The position numbers were made by a program, and so were the translations under genes. Below are positions 18,578 through 27,854 of a DNA stretch of 64,000 nt, piece by piece. The stretch's first letter is position 1, and each line of letters starts with the position of its first letter. The stretch comes from Reichenbachiella agariperforans (lineage in GTDB: Bacteria; Bacteroidota; Bacteroidia; Cytophagales; Cyclobacteriaceae): positions 310,001 to 374,000 of the forward strand of contig NZ_FRAA01000004.1 of the NCBI RefSeq assembly GCF_900142205.1. Direction: 5' to 3'. A model generated the notes under the pieces. That model had not been told where the DNA came from, searched no databases, and saw only the letters and a list, made by a program, of their open reading frames with translations.

Positions 18578-20026
18578 ATGAAGCAGTATTTACTACTATT
18601 GGGCTCATGGAGCCTCCTAGCGTTAATATGGAGTGGATGTAAGGAAGATGAGCAACCCGAAGCATTATTAAACGACGCAAAACAAATAGAAACCTTTGTA
18701 CTAGAAGAGCTAGATCCAGAGGTAGATGGGGTCATCACTGATAACATGATAGACCTAACCGTACCCTTCGATACAGATGTGACCGCTTTAACGCCTAGCA
18801 TCACCATATCAGACAAAGCTACGGTCTCTCCCGAGTCAGGAACTAGTCAAAACTTCAGTTCCTCGGTAGACTATACTGTAACAGCAGAGGATGGCACTAG
18901 CCATACATATTCAGTAACTGTCAGCAAAGAAGCTGCTCCACTCAGTGACAGCAAAGAGATTATATCATTCACATTCGAAGATCTAGATCCAACGGTACCA
19001 GGTGCCGTGGATAATAAGTATCAAGAAGTACACGCGTGGGTTCCTTATCAATCTAGTCAAAGTGCACTCACACCGACACTAGTAATCTCAGAAAAAGCAA
19101 GTATCTCTCCAGAATCAGGCGTGACACAGGATTTTAGCAACCCAATCACCTATACTGTCACTGCAGAGGATGGTTCAACTCAAGAATACATCGTCACAGT
19201 ACATCAAGACGAAGACGGTACGGGCACTCCACACTCGGTACTACACATGCGTGGACTATGGAAACTAACATTACCCCTGAGCAAAAGTGGAGAATACGTC
19301 ACAGACAACCAACCAGGCGATGCACTCGAGATTAAGCCTGACGAACTATTGACCTATTCAGAAAGTACTTATGGATTTTTCGAAACAGTACAGGACGATG
19401 CTGGTAAAGACATAGGTGTCAAATTTGCCACCAACTGTGGAGGAGCAAGAACATCAAGTGGCACCTATTACCCCAGAACAGAGCTACGCGAGTACAACAG
19501 AAGTGGTAACAATGACTGGAGCAATGAAGGCAGTACCATGCACCGCATGTATCTGCGCCAAGCTATCACCAAAGCCCCTACACAAAAACCGCAGGTCGTA
19601 GCAGGACAAATACACAATGGTGACGACCAGATATTGATACGGTATACTGGAAATAGCCCAGGGAAATACACGCGGAGCACCGATGACCCTTGCGTAGGCA
19701 CTATTACTCAGGAAGGTGACCCTGATGATTACACTGGCTACCTCGCCTGTTTTTACGAAAACAGTAAACAAGTCGTAGCGTTAGATCTAGATTATACCTT
19801 GGGGGAGATTTTTGAACTTGAAATAATAGCACAAAACAACCAAGTGATCGTCAACTACAACGGTGAGAACAAACTGATCTGGGACAAAACCTTGAAAAAC
19901 TGTTACTTCAAAGCAGGGTGCTACTCTCAATCCAGTGCTCAAAACCAATGCAACGGAAAGAGTTCTCCTGATGAAGATCCCGATCAACTCGCAGAAGTCG
20001 TAATCTACGACATGGAACTCCTGTAA
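18578..20026 (+). CDS. PL7 alginate lyase lipoprotein with two Ig-like (DUF5018-type) domains
   Basis: Second surface PL7 lyase, 482 residues from ATG 18578. The frame also opens 15 codons upstream (18533), but MKQYLLLLGSW matches the start of the paralogue at 11563 and begins the signal peptide; the lipobox ends SGC (Cys21). Two Ig-like modules (about 36-117 and 125-209) lead into the PL7 fold (about 225-482), with RTELR (300-304), QIH (344-346) and YFKAGCY (443-449). The catalytic domain differs considerably from the 11563 copy while the N-terminal modules stay similar, so the two may cut different alginate blocks. Controlled, by inference, from the 30-nt palindrome upstream. Confidence 0.9.
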   Translation: MKQYLLLLGSWSLLALIWSGCKEDEQPEALLNDAKQIETFVLEELDPEVDGVITDNMIDLTVPFDTDVTALTPSITISDKATVSPESGTSQNFSSSVDYTVTAEDGTSHTYSVTVSKEAAPLSDSKEIISFTFEDLDPTVPGAVDNKYQEVHAWVPYQSSQSALTPTLVISEKASISPESGVTQDFSNPITYTVTAEDGSTQEYIVTVHQDEDGTGTPHSVLHMRGLWKLTLPLSKSGEYVTDNQPGDALEIKPDELLTYSESTYGFFETVQDDAGKDIGVKFATNCGGARTSSGTYYPRTELREYNRSGNNDWSNEGSTMHRMYLRQAITKAPTQKPQVVAGQIHNGDDQILIRYTGNSPGKYTRSTDDPCVGTITQEGDPDDYTGYLACFYENSKQVVALDLDYTLGEIFELEIIAQNNQVIVNYNGENKLIWDKTLKNCYFKAGCYSQSSAQNQCNGKSSPDEDPDQLAEVVIYDMELL

Positions 20027-20238
20027 TAGAGACAATTAATTGAGTTAACCAAAATAGAATTTATTGATGTAATAAGACTTACGTCAAGGTTCCATGTGTC
20101 CAAAATCATTTTTGGTTATTCAATTTTTGATATACCAAAACAATGACAGGTTGATAAAAACACTATTTAAAGACATTAAAGAAGATATTTTGAACCAATA
20201 ATGATAATTATTTTGGATTAACCACAAGAACAGACTAT

Positions 20239-20252
20239 ATTGGTATACCAAT
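20239..20252. promoter_or_regulatory. GntR (UxuR-like) operator upstream of PKD lipoprotein
   Basis: ATTGGTATACCAAT, a perfect palindrome and identical to the core of the enterobacterial UxuR/ExuR operator as I recall it. It is centred about 70 nt from the start codon. Region 20027-20238 has further half-sites (ACCAA, TTGG) but no ORF. Confidence 0.78.
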
Positions 20253-20319
20253 TTTTGGAACACCATTCAAGATTGGAAAAGCAAGACTATTTTATAAACT
20301 ATTAAAATTAAGAATGATT

Positions 20320-21240
20320 ATGAAACAAACATTTCTAACTAAAAACAAGGTGGCAGCCTTTTTCACTAGAGGATTTCTAGCATCACTATTTGCTATGAGT
20401 GTACTAGTATTTGCAACATCATGTGGCGAAGAAAGTGGCAGTGATGAGCCAGCATTACCTCCAGCAGCAGCATTCAGTGCTGAAGTAGATGTATTTGAAG
20501 TTACCTTCATCAACGCTTCCACAGGAGCAGCTAGCTACGCATGGAATTTCGGTGATGATTCTGAAGGTTCTACTGATCAGAATGTAATCCATACCTACGC
20601 GTCTCCTGGATCTTATAACGTTACTTTAACCGTGACAGGTGAGGACGGTACAACTAGCGAAGCGACCAACACTGTAGAAATCGTGATCCCAGAGGCGTCA
20701 TTCAGAAATGGGACCTTTGATGAAGCAGGTTACGAATCAGATGTACTGAAAGACATCTACCAAACAAACAATGATGAGTGGGAACTACCTGCAGAACATG
20801 CTTGGGATGACGATGCATTCAGATGTGGTGGTATGACTAGTGATGGAGAGAAGCTAGAGGACGGTACCAAAACAAACGGTATCAAATTCAACGATCCATT
20901 GAGAGGTGCTTATCAGAAAATCACTGTAGTACCAGGCGCAACATACGAAGTAAGCTTCCGTGCCTCTACTGAGTCAGTAGATGTACCTGCAATTGACAAA
21001 GTAACGGCTTGGTTATTGAAAGGCGACATCCATTCAGAGACTGAGATCACAGCAGATAACACATACACTTCTGTAACAGTAGTGAGTTATGCTGATGCAG
21101 CTAAGGCTAACTTCCAGACTTACACTATGCAGTTCACTGCGGAGACCGAAGAGCTACTGTTCTTCATGAAGAGTGTAGACCCTAATGCTAATGGTGACGC
21201 AGAAACTTGGATTGATAATGTTACAATTACTATTCAGTAA
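20320..21240 (+). CDS. PKD-domain surface lipoprotein, probable alginate-binding protein
   Basis: Lipoprotein of about 306 residues. A long signal peptide ends in the lipobox ATSC; then a linker, a PKD domain (about 47-125; AAFSAEVDVFEVTFINAST, YAWNFGDDS) and a C-terminal beta-sandwich (about 130-306; NGTFDEAGYESD...ATYEVSFRAST...TWIDNVTITIQ) like CBM4/9-type carbohydrate-binding modules. No lyase motifs are present. It has the position and regulation of a surface glycan-binding protein (SusE/F-like role) of the alginate system, inferred from the operator upstream and lyases around it. ATG 20314 is an alternative start two codons earlier. Confidence 0.78.
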   Translation: MKQTFLTKNKVAAFFTRGFLASLFAMSVLVFATSCGEESGSDEPALPPAAAFSAEVDVFEVTFINASTGAASYAWNFGDDSEGSTDQNVIHTYASPGSYNVTLTVTGEDGTTSEATNTVEIVIPEASFRNGTFDEAGYESDVLKDIYQTNNDEWELPAEHAWDDDAFRCGGMTSDGEKLEDGTKTNGIKFNDPLRGAYQKITVVPGATYEVSFRASTESVDVPAIDKVTAWLLKGDIHSETEITADNTYTSVTVVSYADAAKANFQTYTMQFTAETEELLFFMKSVDPNANGDAETWIDNVTITIQ

Positions 21241-21263
21241 GAAATAAATTGTATCTCGTTTAC

Positions 21264-21292
21264 AAAAGGCTTGAGAGTTTCTCAAGCCTTTT
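21264..21292 (+). terminator. Terminator of the PKD lipoprotein gene
   Basis: Perfect 12-bp stem AAAAGGCTTGAG / CTCAAGCCTTTT with a 5-nt loop, followed by a T-run. It begins 24 nt after the stop codon. Confidence 0.9.
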
Positions 21293-21295
21293 TTT

Positions 21296-21701
21296 ATACC
21301 CAATATTTAATCAAAACTCAACCCCAACGTAAACAACCACAAACCAAACCCACTCATTACTAACAACCTAAATTCGGTTCTGAAAAAGGCTCAACAAAAG
21401 TACTAAAGCCATTTCTGACAATTCGAACGCTAACCTTTTTGAAAAACGGAACCATTGAAATGTCGTAAGGGAGAGTGAGACCTCCCACACATTACCTCTT
21501 GCTTTTGTCATTTCACAGTGCAGCGTAAAAATCTAAAGCGTTATGCAAATTGATACTGACTTGAAAAGACAGTTGACTTTTCCTTTGGAATGCATGCTTT
21601 AAAAGCGAATCTGTGGAATCGTTTAGATTTTCCCTATGTGATTTAACTCGTGAAAACGAGCGTTATAGTAGCTTACTATGATTCAGCTAGATACCACAAA
21701 A
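21296..21701. other. Non-coding stretch between convergent genes
   Basis: About 400 nt between two convergent terminators. I see no ORF with coding character, no tRNA and no recognisable small-RNA family. A few short inverted repeats occur (for example AGTAGCTTACT near 21667). Confidence 0.5.
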
Positions 21702-21727
21702 AAAGAGAGCAACCGCTTGCTCTCTTT
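21702..21727 (-). terminator. Terminator after kdgK
   Basis: Perfect 11-bp stem AAAGAGAGCAA / TTGCTCTCTTT with a 4-nt loop, running into a T-tract on the minus strand. It lies 86 nt after the kdgK stop. Confidence 0.85.
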
Positions 21728-21812
21728 AAAAAATATTGACTGAATAAATAGAAATCTTTGTTTTGACACTACCTGACCCGTAAAGACCACCTAGATCGCC
21801 GCGCCAGGTCTA

Positions 21813-22832
21813 TTATCTCTTTACACCCTGATTATCTCCATCTACAATAGCCATAATTTCTTGGCTCGTGGCGAGATTCAGGTCTCCCGGTATGGTATGT
21901 TTCATCGCAGAACAAGCGATGGCATAGTCGATGGTTTTGTATAGATCATGTTCGAATTGGATCAACCCATAGATGATCCCAGAGGTCAGTGCATCACCAC
22001 TGCCCACTCTATCCAAAATATCTGGAATATCAATCACTCTACCTTCGTAGACGTTGTGCTCGTCAAATATAGCCGCAGAGATCTTGTTGTGGCTCGCACT
22101 GATGGTTCTACGCCACGTCACCACCACATTTTTGAGATTGGTAAAACGACTCGTCAACACCTCACCGAGATGCGCAGTACTAGACCGCAAGTCATACGGA
22201 CATTCTTCGATTCCAAATAGTTCCTTGATATGTTCCTCATTGCCAAGCAAGATATCGCACTCCTCGATCAATTCAGGCAGTACTTCGTTGGGTTTTCTAC
22301 CCCAGTTCCACAGTTTCTTTCGGATATTGAGATCTACAGAGATCGTCATCCCTAGTGCTCGCGCTTCTTTGATCGCTTCCAAGAGCAAATTGTACGCCTG
22401 CTCACTAACAGCAGGTGTCACCCCAGACCAGTGCAACCAATCATACCCTTTGAGTATCTCTTTCCAATCAAAATCCCCAGGTTTGGCTTCCGCAAATGCA
22501 GACTGCTCACGATCGTAGATCACGTTGCTAGAGCGCAGCATGGTACCCGTCTCATGAAAGTAGAGTCCTAGGCGTCTACCCTGCATAAGTACATCCGATA
22601 CATCCACACCGGATTTTTGCATGTGTCCACGCGCCGCTCTTCCGAGATCATTGTCTGGCAAAACAGTGACGAACTTTGAAGGCATCCCCATCTTGGTCAA
22701 GTTGACTGCCACGTTGGCCTCTGTCCCACCATAGGACGCTTTGAAGGCATTGGCCTGTTCGAACCGTGCCTGATTCGGTACATCCAAACGCATCAACAAT
22801 TCTCCAAACGTGATTACTCTTTTCTTTGACAT
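21813..22832 (-). CDS. kdgK: 2-keto-3-deoxygluconate kinase (PfkB family)
   Basis: Cytoplasmic PfkB-family sugar kinase, 339 residues, predicted to phosphorylate 2-keto-3-deoxygluconate (KDG) to KDPG. N-terminal motif ITFGELLMRLDVP and the substrate-binding GGTEANVAVNLTKMG; C-terminal active-site motif DRVGSGDALTSG, a GSGD variant of the usual GAGD, with the catalytic Asp kept. The assignment to KDG rather than another sugar rests on its place as last gene of the PL17-KdgF-MFS-SDR-kinase series. A hairpin with a U-tract separates it from the SDR gene, so it may be transcribed partly on its own or at lower level. Confidence 0.88.
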   Translation of the reverse strand: MSKKRVITFGELLMRLDVPNQARFEQANAFKASYGGTEANVAVNLTKMGMPSKFVTVLPDNDLGRAARGHMQKSGVDVSDVLMQGRRLGLYFHETGTMLRSSNVIYDREQSAFAEAKPGDFDWKEILKGYDWLHWSGVTPAVSEQAYNLLLEAIKEARALGMTISVDLNIRKKLWNWGRKPNEVLPELIEECDILLGNEEHIKELFGIEECPYDLRSSTAHLGEVLTSRFTNLKNVVVTWRRTISASHNKISAAIFDEHNVYEGRVIDIPDILDRVGSGDALTSGIIYGLIQFEHDLYKTIDYAIACSAMKHTIPGDLNLATSQEIMAIVDGDNQGVKR

Positions 22833-22920
22833 CTGACTTTAGTTTTAATTCGAGTCCAAAATTAAGACTGAGAAAAACAAAATTCTCTTCCTTGAACACC
22901 CAATACTATTCAAAAAAAAC

Positions 22921-22947
22921 GTCCTACCTACCAGCGGCAGGTAGGAC
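22921..22947 (-). terminator. Hairpin with U-tract between SDR gene and kdgK
   Basis: Stem GTCCTACCT / AGGTAGGAC (9 bp, 9-nt loop) followed on the minus strand by GTTTTTTTTG. It lies 80 nt after the SDR stop and 89 nt before kdgK, so it could attenuate read-through. Confidence 0.7.
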
Positions 22948-23026
22948 ACGCTTCCTAAATATTTCGATTCTTTAAGAAAACGATCTTTGTTGAATCAAGC
23001 CGACTCGCCCGATTCGATTACATTCC

Positions 23027-23788
23027 TTAAATTCCTAAAGCTTGACCTCCACCGATTTGGATCGTCTCAGCCGTGATGAAAGAAGCATCGTCACTGCCTA
23101 AGAAAGCTACAACAGAAGCAACCTCTTCTGGCTCACCAATTCGTCCCAACAAAATGTTGTTTTTCCATGAAGCGAACACTTCAGGCTTAGTCGCTTTGAT
23201 TTGAGCATGGAATGGTGTGTCAATCGTACCAGGAGATACTGCGTTCACTCTAATTCCATATTCTGCCAAATCTTTTGCAAGTGCTCTCGTAATTGCGTGT
23301 ACTCCTGCTTTAGACGTACCATAGACACCTGCTCCAGGTCCACCTGCGTTCCATCCAGCGTTTGATGTATAGTTGATAATCGACGCATTTTTTCCTTTTT
23401 TGAGGAAAGGAATGGCCGCTCTTGATGCAAAAAACACCGAATCCAAATTCAAAGCCATAACAGATCTGTAAAACTCAGTAGTCATTTCCTCAAATCTAGA
23501 TCTTCCACCTAGACCACCTGCATTGTTAACCAATAGGTCAATTTTACCGTACTTTTCACCAATTTTGGTGATGTTTTCAGTGACAGCTTCATCACTAGTC
23601 ACATCAAACCCAACGTACTCCGCAGTGATTCCTTCTGCCTCAAGCTCTTTTACTCTTTCCGCTCCTTTTTCTTCTTCAATACCATTCAAAACAACAGTAT
23701 ATCCCTCTTTTCCTAATCTTTTTGCTACTGCAAAACCGATTCCACCTGTAGCTCCTGTCACTACGGCTACTTTACCTTCTGACTTCAT
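23027..23788 (-). CDS. SDR-family oxidoreductase, probable DEH reductase
   Basis: Classical short-chain dehydrogenase/reductase, 253 residues, NAD(P)H-dependent and cytoplasmic. Cofactor motif VVTGATGGIGFAVA; NNAG in LLVNNAGG; catalytic Ser (NYTSNAG) and Y-x-x-x-K (YGTSK). In alginate loci this family reduces 4-deoxy-L-erythro-5-hexoseulose uronate (DEH) to KDG, and that role fits its place between the transporter and kdgK. The sequence alone shows only the SDR fold, so the substrate is inferred. It begins 26 nt after the stop of the MFS gene, consistent with one transcript. Confidence 0.85.
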   Translation of the reverse strand: MKSEGKVAVVTGATGGIGFAVAKRLGKEGYTVVLNGIEEEKGAERVKELEAEGITAEYVGFDVTSDEAVTENITKIGEKYGKIDLLVNNAGGLGGRSRFEEMTTEFYRSVMALNLDSVFFASRAAIPFLKKGKNASIINYTSNAGWNAGGPGAGVYGTSKAGVHAITRALAKDLAEYGIRVNAVSPGTIDTPFHAQIKATKPEVFASWKNNILLGRIGEPEEVASVVAFLGSDDASFITAETIQIGGGQALGI

Positions 23789-23814
23789 AATTGTATTAAT
23801 TTTAATATCTAGTT

Positions 23815-25080
23815 CTATTTTATTTCTATTCTTTTGATCTCCTTACAAAGGACAAATATTGCGATCACACTCAAGGGCACGAATGCACCGATGATCACGA
23901 AAGCAGGCGTATAAGACGTCTCTGTAATAAACGGGATGAGAAAATTCATTCCAATCACACAAAACAGACCGACTGTTCCTCCAAAACCAGCCAATGCCCC
24001 CACAGATTTTCCACTGAGCAAATCACTCGGTATAGTCTGGACATTGCTAATCGAAAACTGGAAGCCGAAAAGGACCACTGCAACAATCCCTACAAATTTT
24101 TCTGGCGTATTGGCAATAAAAATAGTAGCCAACAACCCCAAGAACATCAACACAGCACCAATCGAAATCGTCGTTTTACGTGCTTTGTCTACTCCTTTGC
24201 CTTGTGCAATCAACTTGCCCGCAAACCACCCTCCAGACATACTACCTATGGCAGCTCCTACATAGGGTACCCAAGCAAACATTCCGATTTCTTTGACATC
24301 AAAACCATAGGTATCAGCCAAATAAATAGGCATCCATCCCGCAAACAACCACCACAGTGGCTCCAAGAAAAAACGAGATGCCGGTACAGACCACGCTTCT
24401 TTATGCGACAAGATTTCTCTCAATGACAATGCCTTCTCATCCTCGTCTCTAGTCTCTACTGGTTGATCAGACAAAATATGCTCCTGCTCCTCTGAAGTAA
24501 TCCAAGGGTGTTTTTTAGGTGATGCCTTGTTGATGATCAACCATGGAATAACCCACAAAAACACCAAACTACCTACAATCACAAAAGTGACTCTCCATCC
24601 AAATCCGAGGTAGAGCATCGCAATCAATGGCGGTGCTATCACAGACCCCATAGAGGCTCCAGCATTAAAGATCCCCTGTGCCATAGCCCTCTCCTTCGCA
24701 GGAAACCACTCTGCATTACTCTTAACCGCCCCAGGCCAGTTACCTGCCTCTGACACACCGAGCATCACTCGAAACACCCCAAACGACAACAACCCTGAAG
24801 CCAAAGCATGCATCGCCGTGGAAATCCCCCACGCCATGATACTGACCACATAACCCATTCGTGTACCGATTTTGTCAAACATCCGTCCCGAAACAGATTG
24901 ACCGATCGCATAGGCTACCATGAATACGTTTAGCATGATAGAATAATGATGCTTGGTAAACCCTAGTTCCTCAGATATCCCAGGCCACATCACACTAATG
25001 GCCGTTCTGTCTATATAATTGATCACAGTGGCCAAAAAAATCAATATGATGATCCACCACCTTAGTCCTTTCACTTTCAT
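23815..25080 (-). CDS. MFS transporter, hexuronate (ExuT/ACS-like) type
   Basis: Inner-membrane major facilitator with 12 predicted helices, 421 residues. MKVKGLRWWIIILIFLATVINYIDR and the FDKIGTRMGY loop (the G-x-x-x-D/R-x-G signature) are typical of the anion:cation symporter group that includes hexuronate and glucarate carriers. It is predicted to carry unsaturated monouronate or DEH from periplasm to cytoplasm, the step between the periplasmic PL17 exolyase and the cytoplasmic SDR. It lies 73 nt after the cupin gene and 26 nt before the SDR gene, all on the same strand. Confidence 0.88.
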   Translation of the reverse strand: MKVKGLRWWIIILIFLATVINYIDRTAISVMWPGISEELGFTKHHYSIMLNVFMVAYAIGQSVSGRMFDKIGTRMGYVVSIMAWGISTAMHALASGLLSFGVFRVMLGVSEAGNWPGAVKSNAEWFPAKERAMAQGIFNAGASMGSVIAPPLIAMLYLGFGWRVTFVIVGSLVFLWVIPWLIINKASPKKHPWITSEEQEHILSDQPVETRDEDEKALSLREILSHKEAWSVPASRFFLEPLWWLFAGWMPIYLADTYGFDVKEIGMFAWVPYVGAAIGSMSGGWFAGKLIAQGKGVDKARKTTISIGAVLMFLGLLATIFIANTPEKFVGIVAVVLFGFQFSISNVQTIPSDLLSGKSVGALAGFGGTVGLFCVIGMNFLIPFITETSYTPAFVIIGAFVPLSVIAIFVLCKEIKRIEIK

Positions 25081-25153
25081 AATCTCTGCTTTTCAAAGCT
25101 CCTTGGTATCATCCATATCTGTAAGAAACATGTCAGAACCGAAGAGCTACTTT

Positions 25154-25525
25154 CTATTTTTTTCCAAAATATGATACTTCCCCACCCTCAAGAAAATCCT
25201 CTCTCACTGGGCTGAAAACATCAATAAGAATACCTGCTTCGAGACAGATGGCTCCATGCAATAAATTAGGCTCGATGTAAACACCATCTCCTCCTTTGAC
25301 AATCTGCTTTTCACCATCTATGGTAAATTCAAACTTGCCCGAAGCACAGTAGGTTGATTGAGTATGAAAATGAGCATGTGGTGTACCTTCAGCCCCCTTT
25401 TCGAACTTCACTTGTACCATCATGATCTGATTGTCAAATCCCAAGAACTTGCGAGAGACTCCTCCACCTAGTTCTTCCCACTCCATCTTATCAGTTAAAA
25501 TAAATTTCTCACTAAATCGCTTCAT
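25154..25525 (-). CDS. kdgF: KdgF-like cupin (uronate linearisation)
   Basis: Single-domain cupin of 123 residues. KdgF proteins turn 4,5-unsaturated monouronates into the linear keto form DEH. Metal-ligand candidates are His50, His52 and Gln56 in HAHFHTQ and His90 in PNLLHGA, matching the KdgF pattern of two His, one Gln and one later His. There is no signal peptide, so it is cytoplasmic. It follows PL17 by 43 nt and precedes the MFS gene, an arrangement seen in other alginate and pectin loci. Other small cupins look similar, but the context is strong. Confidence 0.87.
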   Translation of the reverse strand: MKRFSEKFILTDKMEWEELGGGVSRKFLGFDNQIMMVQVKFEKGAEGTPHAHFHTQSTYCASGKFEFTIDGEKQIVKGGDGVYIEPNLLHGAICLEAGILIDVFSPVREDFLEGGEVSYFGKK

Positions 25526-25568
25526 AATATCCTTTTGTTTTCCTGTTAATGATCCTTAAACACTACGC

Positions 25569-27854
25569 TTACATGACCTGATAGTCATACGCTCCGGTCC
25601 AAGACACTTTTTTAGATTCTATTGTTATTTCATGTGACTGATCAGCAGCACTATCGTTGCGACAAAGCACCAGTTGCAGTGTACCACCCTCATGTCTGAT
25701 CTGTACTGCTGTATAATCATCAGATTGATAGATCACATCTATACCCGTTACTTTCGAAAATGCATCCTCAGACAGCTCGCTCACCGCAGAGTAGCTACCA
25801 TGTGACTCCAATACCGAAGCAAATACAGCATGATCGGCCTTTCTCCTCAGCATAAACATCGGATCTGCCCTCAAATTGAACTTGGGATCATTAGCGCCTA
25901 TACGGCCAAAAAGAAACTCATCCGAAGTGTCCGTCGAGGCAGTCCATGAATAGAACTGCTGGTTGTTCATCCAAGTCACCTTCGTCTGATTGGGCAACTT
26001 ATCAGCTTTGGCCACTTCCCAGAGGTGCTGATAGCCAAATTGATCCCCCATAGGTGCTAGTGTAGCACGTGTCTCATAGACCATGTTAGCCAATAGCAAC
26101 TGACCAAAATAATAGCAGGGCAGATCATAAGTATTGATCTCGTCCGAATCGATATCAAACACATCTACGAGTAATGGCTTAGCGAATGACGAATCTGCTA
26201 TCAACGCAATCGTACGTTGCATCCTCACGCCATCATAAGCCCCTGTATCCTTTGCGCTAGCGATTTGAATATTCTTCTTAGAAGCATCAAAGAAGAACCT
26301 ATCCGAGTGTCGTTTGTTCGCCACATCTATGTCAGCACCATAGTTAGTCGTTTGGTTCACGACTACCGTGTTATGCGCTACGGTTTGCTTGGCAAAAGTC
26401 TTGTTTTCTTTGAGGTATCCTCCTCCATTTTTTTGTTCGATGTTGACGAAACGAGAGACACCATAATCTTGTAGTACCTCTTCACCGTTTTCGAAAAGTG
26501 AGTAAGATAATTTGTCGTAGTGTCCATGTCCCATCCCTTGTGCAGTGTATTTAAATACTGCGTTGAGATCTCCTCCAGTATGATTCATGCGCAATATTGC
26601 TAGTCCACCTTCGGATCCATCAGCTCCATCCTTGAGTTCCATAGACTTAGGTACAAATGCCTGTGTTTTACCTTGGCTGATTGCCTCTGCCACACTAAAG
26701 CCCGTCACGTCTAGCAATACACGCCCTTGCTTCTCAGCGATCGAGAGCAGTTCAGGATTTTGATCTCCAAAATGATAGATAATATCCACTGCCGATACCA
26801 ACTCACGAGAATAGTAGGACATTCCCTTCTGCGCGTCATTGATCGGGTAAAACTCCCCATTGCTATCTGTTAGGTTTAGCAGCGCATACACTGCTTTGGA
26901 TAAGATTCCATCTCGATGCTCAAATATTTTCAGATCAGGTCTAGCATTTTGCAAACTCGCAGCAAACACCATAAACGGATAAATAGCATAGCGCTGGTAA
27001 TAAGGTCCCTCCGCATAAAAACCATCAGGAGAAAACAACAAATCCATCTGCGCCAAAAAACCAGCCCGCTCTTGCCCTTCTTCTTTGATCGAGCCACCAT
27101 CATTGTCTTTTGCGGCGGTATCCAGCCCATCCTCCTCTAGACCATAGAGCGCACGCTTGACCAATACAGTGTCATTCATCACCAACCCAATCATCCCTAC
27201 ACCTGCGTTGGCCCATGTACTGTGGTTATGTATTCTATTAAAGAATTGTGGTGTTTCTATAGATAGGAAATTAGCATAAGGTCTAAAAAGATTGGTCTCT
27301 AAAAACGCCTTTTCGTCTGCATTCAAACGATCATAGATGCAATCATACGCCTGACTAGCATATACGAGCCAGTTGGCATCATTGAGACACTGCCAGAATA
27401 GCTTGCCTCGTGAATAAGATTTTTCGCTAGGGTGTCTGTCCAGTGTGGGAAACATCTCAGCATACTCACGCAACATATCATGCACATAGACAGCATACTT
27501 CTCCTCTCCTGTAACCCTATAGAGCTTTCCAGCTCGTTGCATAGTTAGATAGTTGAGCTTGTGACGCTCATGAGTATACCCTCCTGCTAGATCTTTGGGG
27601 ATAGGCACTTCGATACCATTAGCGATCTGAGCATCTACCTCTTTGATCGCCTGATCCATAGACTGCTGAAACAGCTGGACACTACTATACTGTTCTTGCA
27701 CAGTGGACAAAGATGCCGCTGTAAACAAGATACTTTTGTGTTTCAAAGTTGTTGTTTTATGCTCCGAATCGCATGATACGATCGAGCATAAAAACAACAA
27801 ATTCAAACAACTAATTAAACTAGTACGATATATCACTAATGCTATCTTCACCAT
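25569..27854 (-). CDS. PL17 oligoalginate lyase lipoprotein (heparinase II/III fold)
   Basis: Exo-acting oligoalginate lyase, 761 residues, releasing unsaturated monouronates from oligomers. Signal peptide with lipobox ending IVSC (Cys28), so membrane-anchored and probably periplasmic-facing. The alpha/alpha-toroid N-terminal domain holds NRIHNHSTWANAGVGMIG (Asn210, His211 candidates) and DGFYAEGPYYQRYA (Tyr280 or neighbours, candidate catalytic base). The C-terminal heparinase II/III beta-sandwich includes the metal/active-site-like GHGHYDKLSYSLFENG. It is first gene of the catabolic operon (PL17-kdgF-MFS-SDR). The promoter region 27855-28233 shows no full consensus operator, only an everted ACCAAAT...AATTGGT pair. 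Confidence 0.92.
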   Translation of the reverse strand: MVKIALVIYRTSLISCLNLLFLCSIVSCDSEHKTTTLKHKSILFTAASLSTVQEQYSSVQLFQQSMDQAIKEVDAQIANGIEVPIPKDLAGGYTHERHKLNYLTMQRAGKLYRVTGEEKYAVYVHDMLREYAEMFPTLDRHPSEKSYSRGKLFWQCLNDANWLVYASQAYDCIYDRLNADEKAFLETNLFRPYANFLSIETPQFFNRIHNHSTWANAGVGMIGLVMNDTVLVKRALYGLEEDGLDTAAKDNDGGSIKEEGQERAGFLAQMDLLFSPDGFYAEGPYYQRYAIYPFMVFAASLQNARPDLKIFEHRDGILSKAVYALLNLTDSNGEFYPINDAQKGMSYYSRELVSAVDIIYHFGDQNPELLSIAEKQGRVLLDVTGFSVAEAISQGKTQAFVPKSMELKDGADGSEGGLAILRMNHTGGDLNAVFKYTAQGMGHGHYDKLSYSLFENGEEVLQDYGVSRFVNIEQKNGGGYLKENKTFAKQTVAHNTVVVNQTTNYGADIDVANKRHSDRFFFDASKKNIQIASAKDTGAYDGVRMQRTIALIADSSFAKPLLVDVFDIDSDEINTYDLPCYYFGQLLLANMVYETRATLAPMGDQFGYQHLWEVAKADKLPNQTKVTWMNNQQFYSWTASTDTSDEFLFGRIGANDPKFNLRADPMFMLRRKADHAVFASVLESHGSYSAVSELSEDAFSKVTGIDVIYQSDDYTAVQIRHEGGTLQLVLCRNDSAADQSHEITIESKKVSWTGAYDYQVM

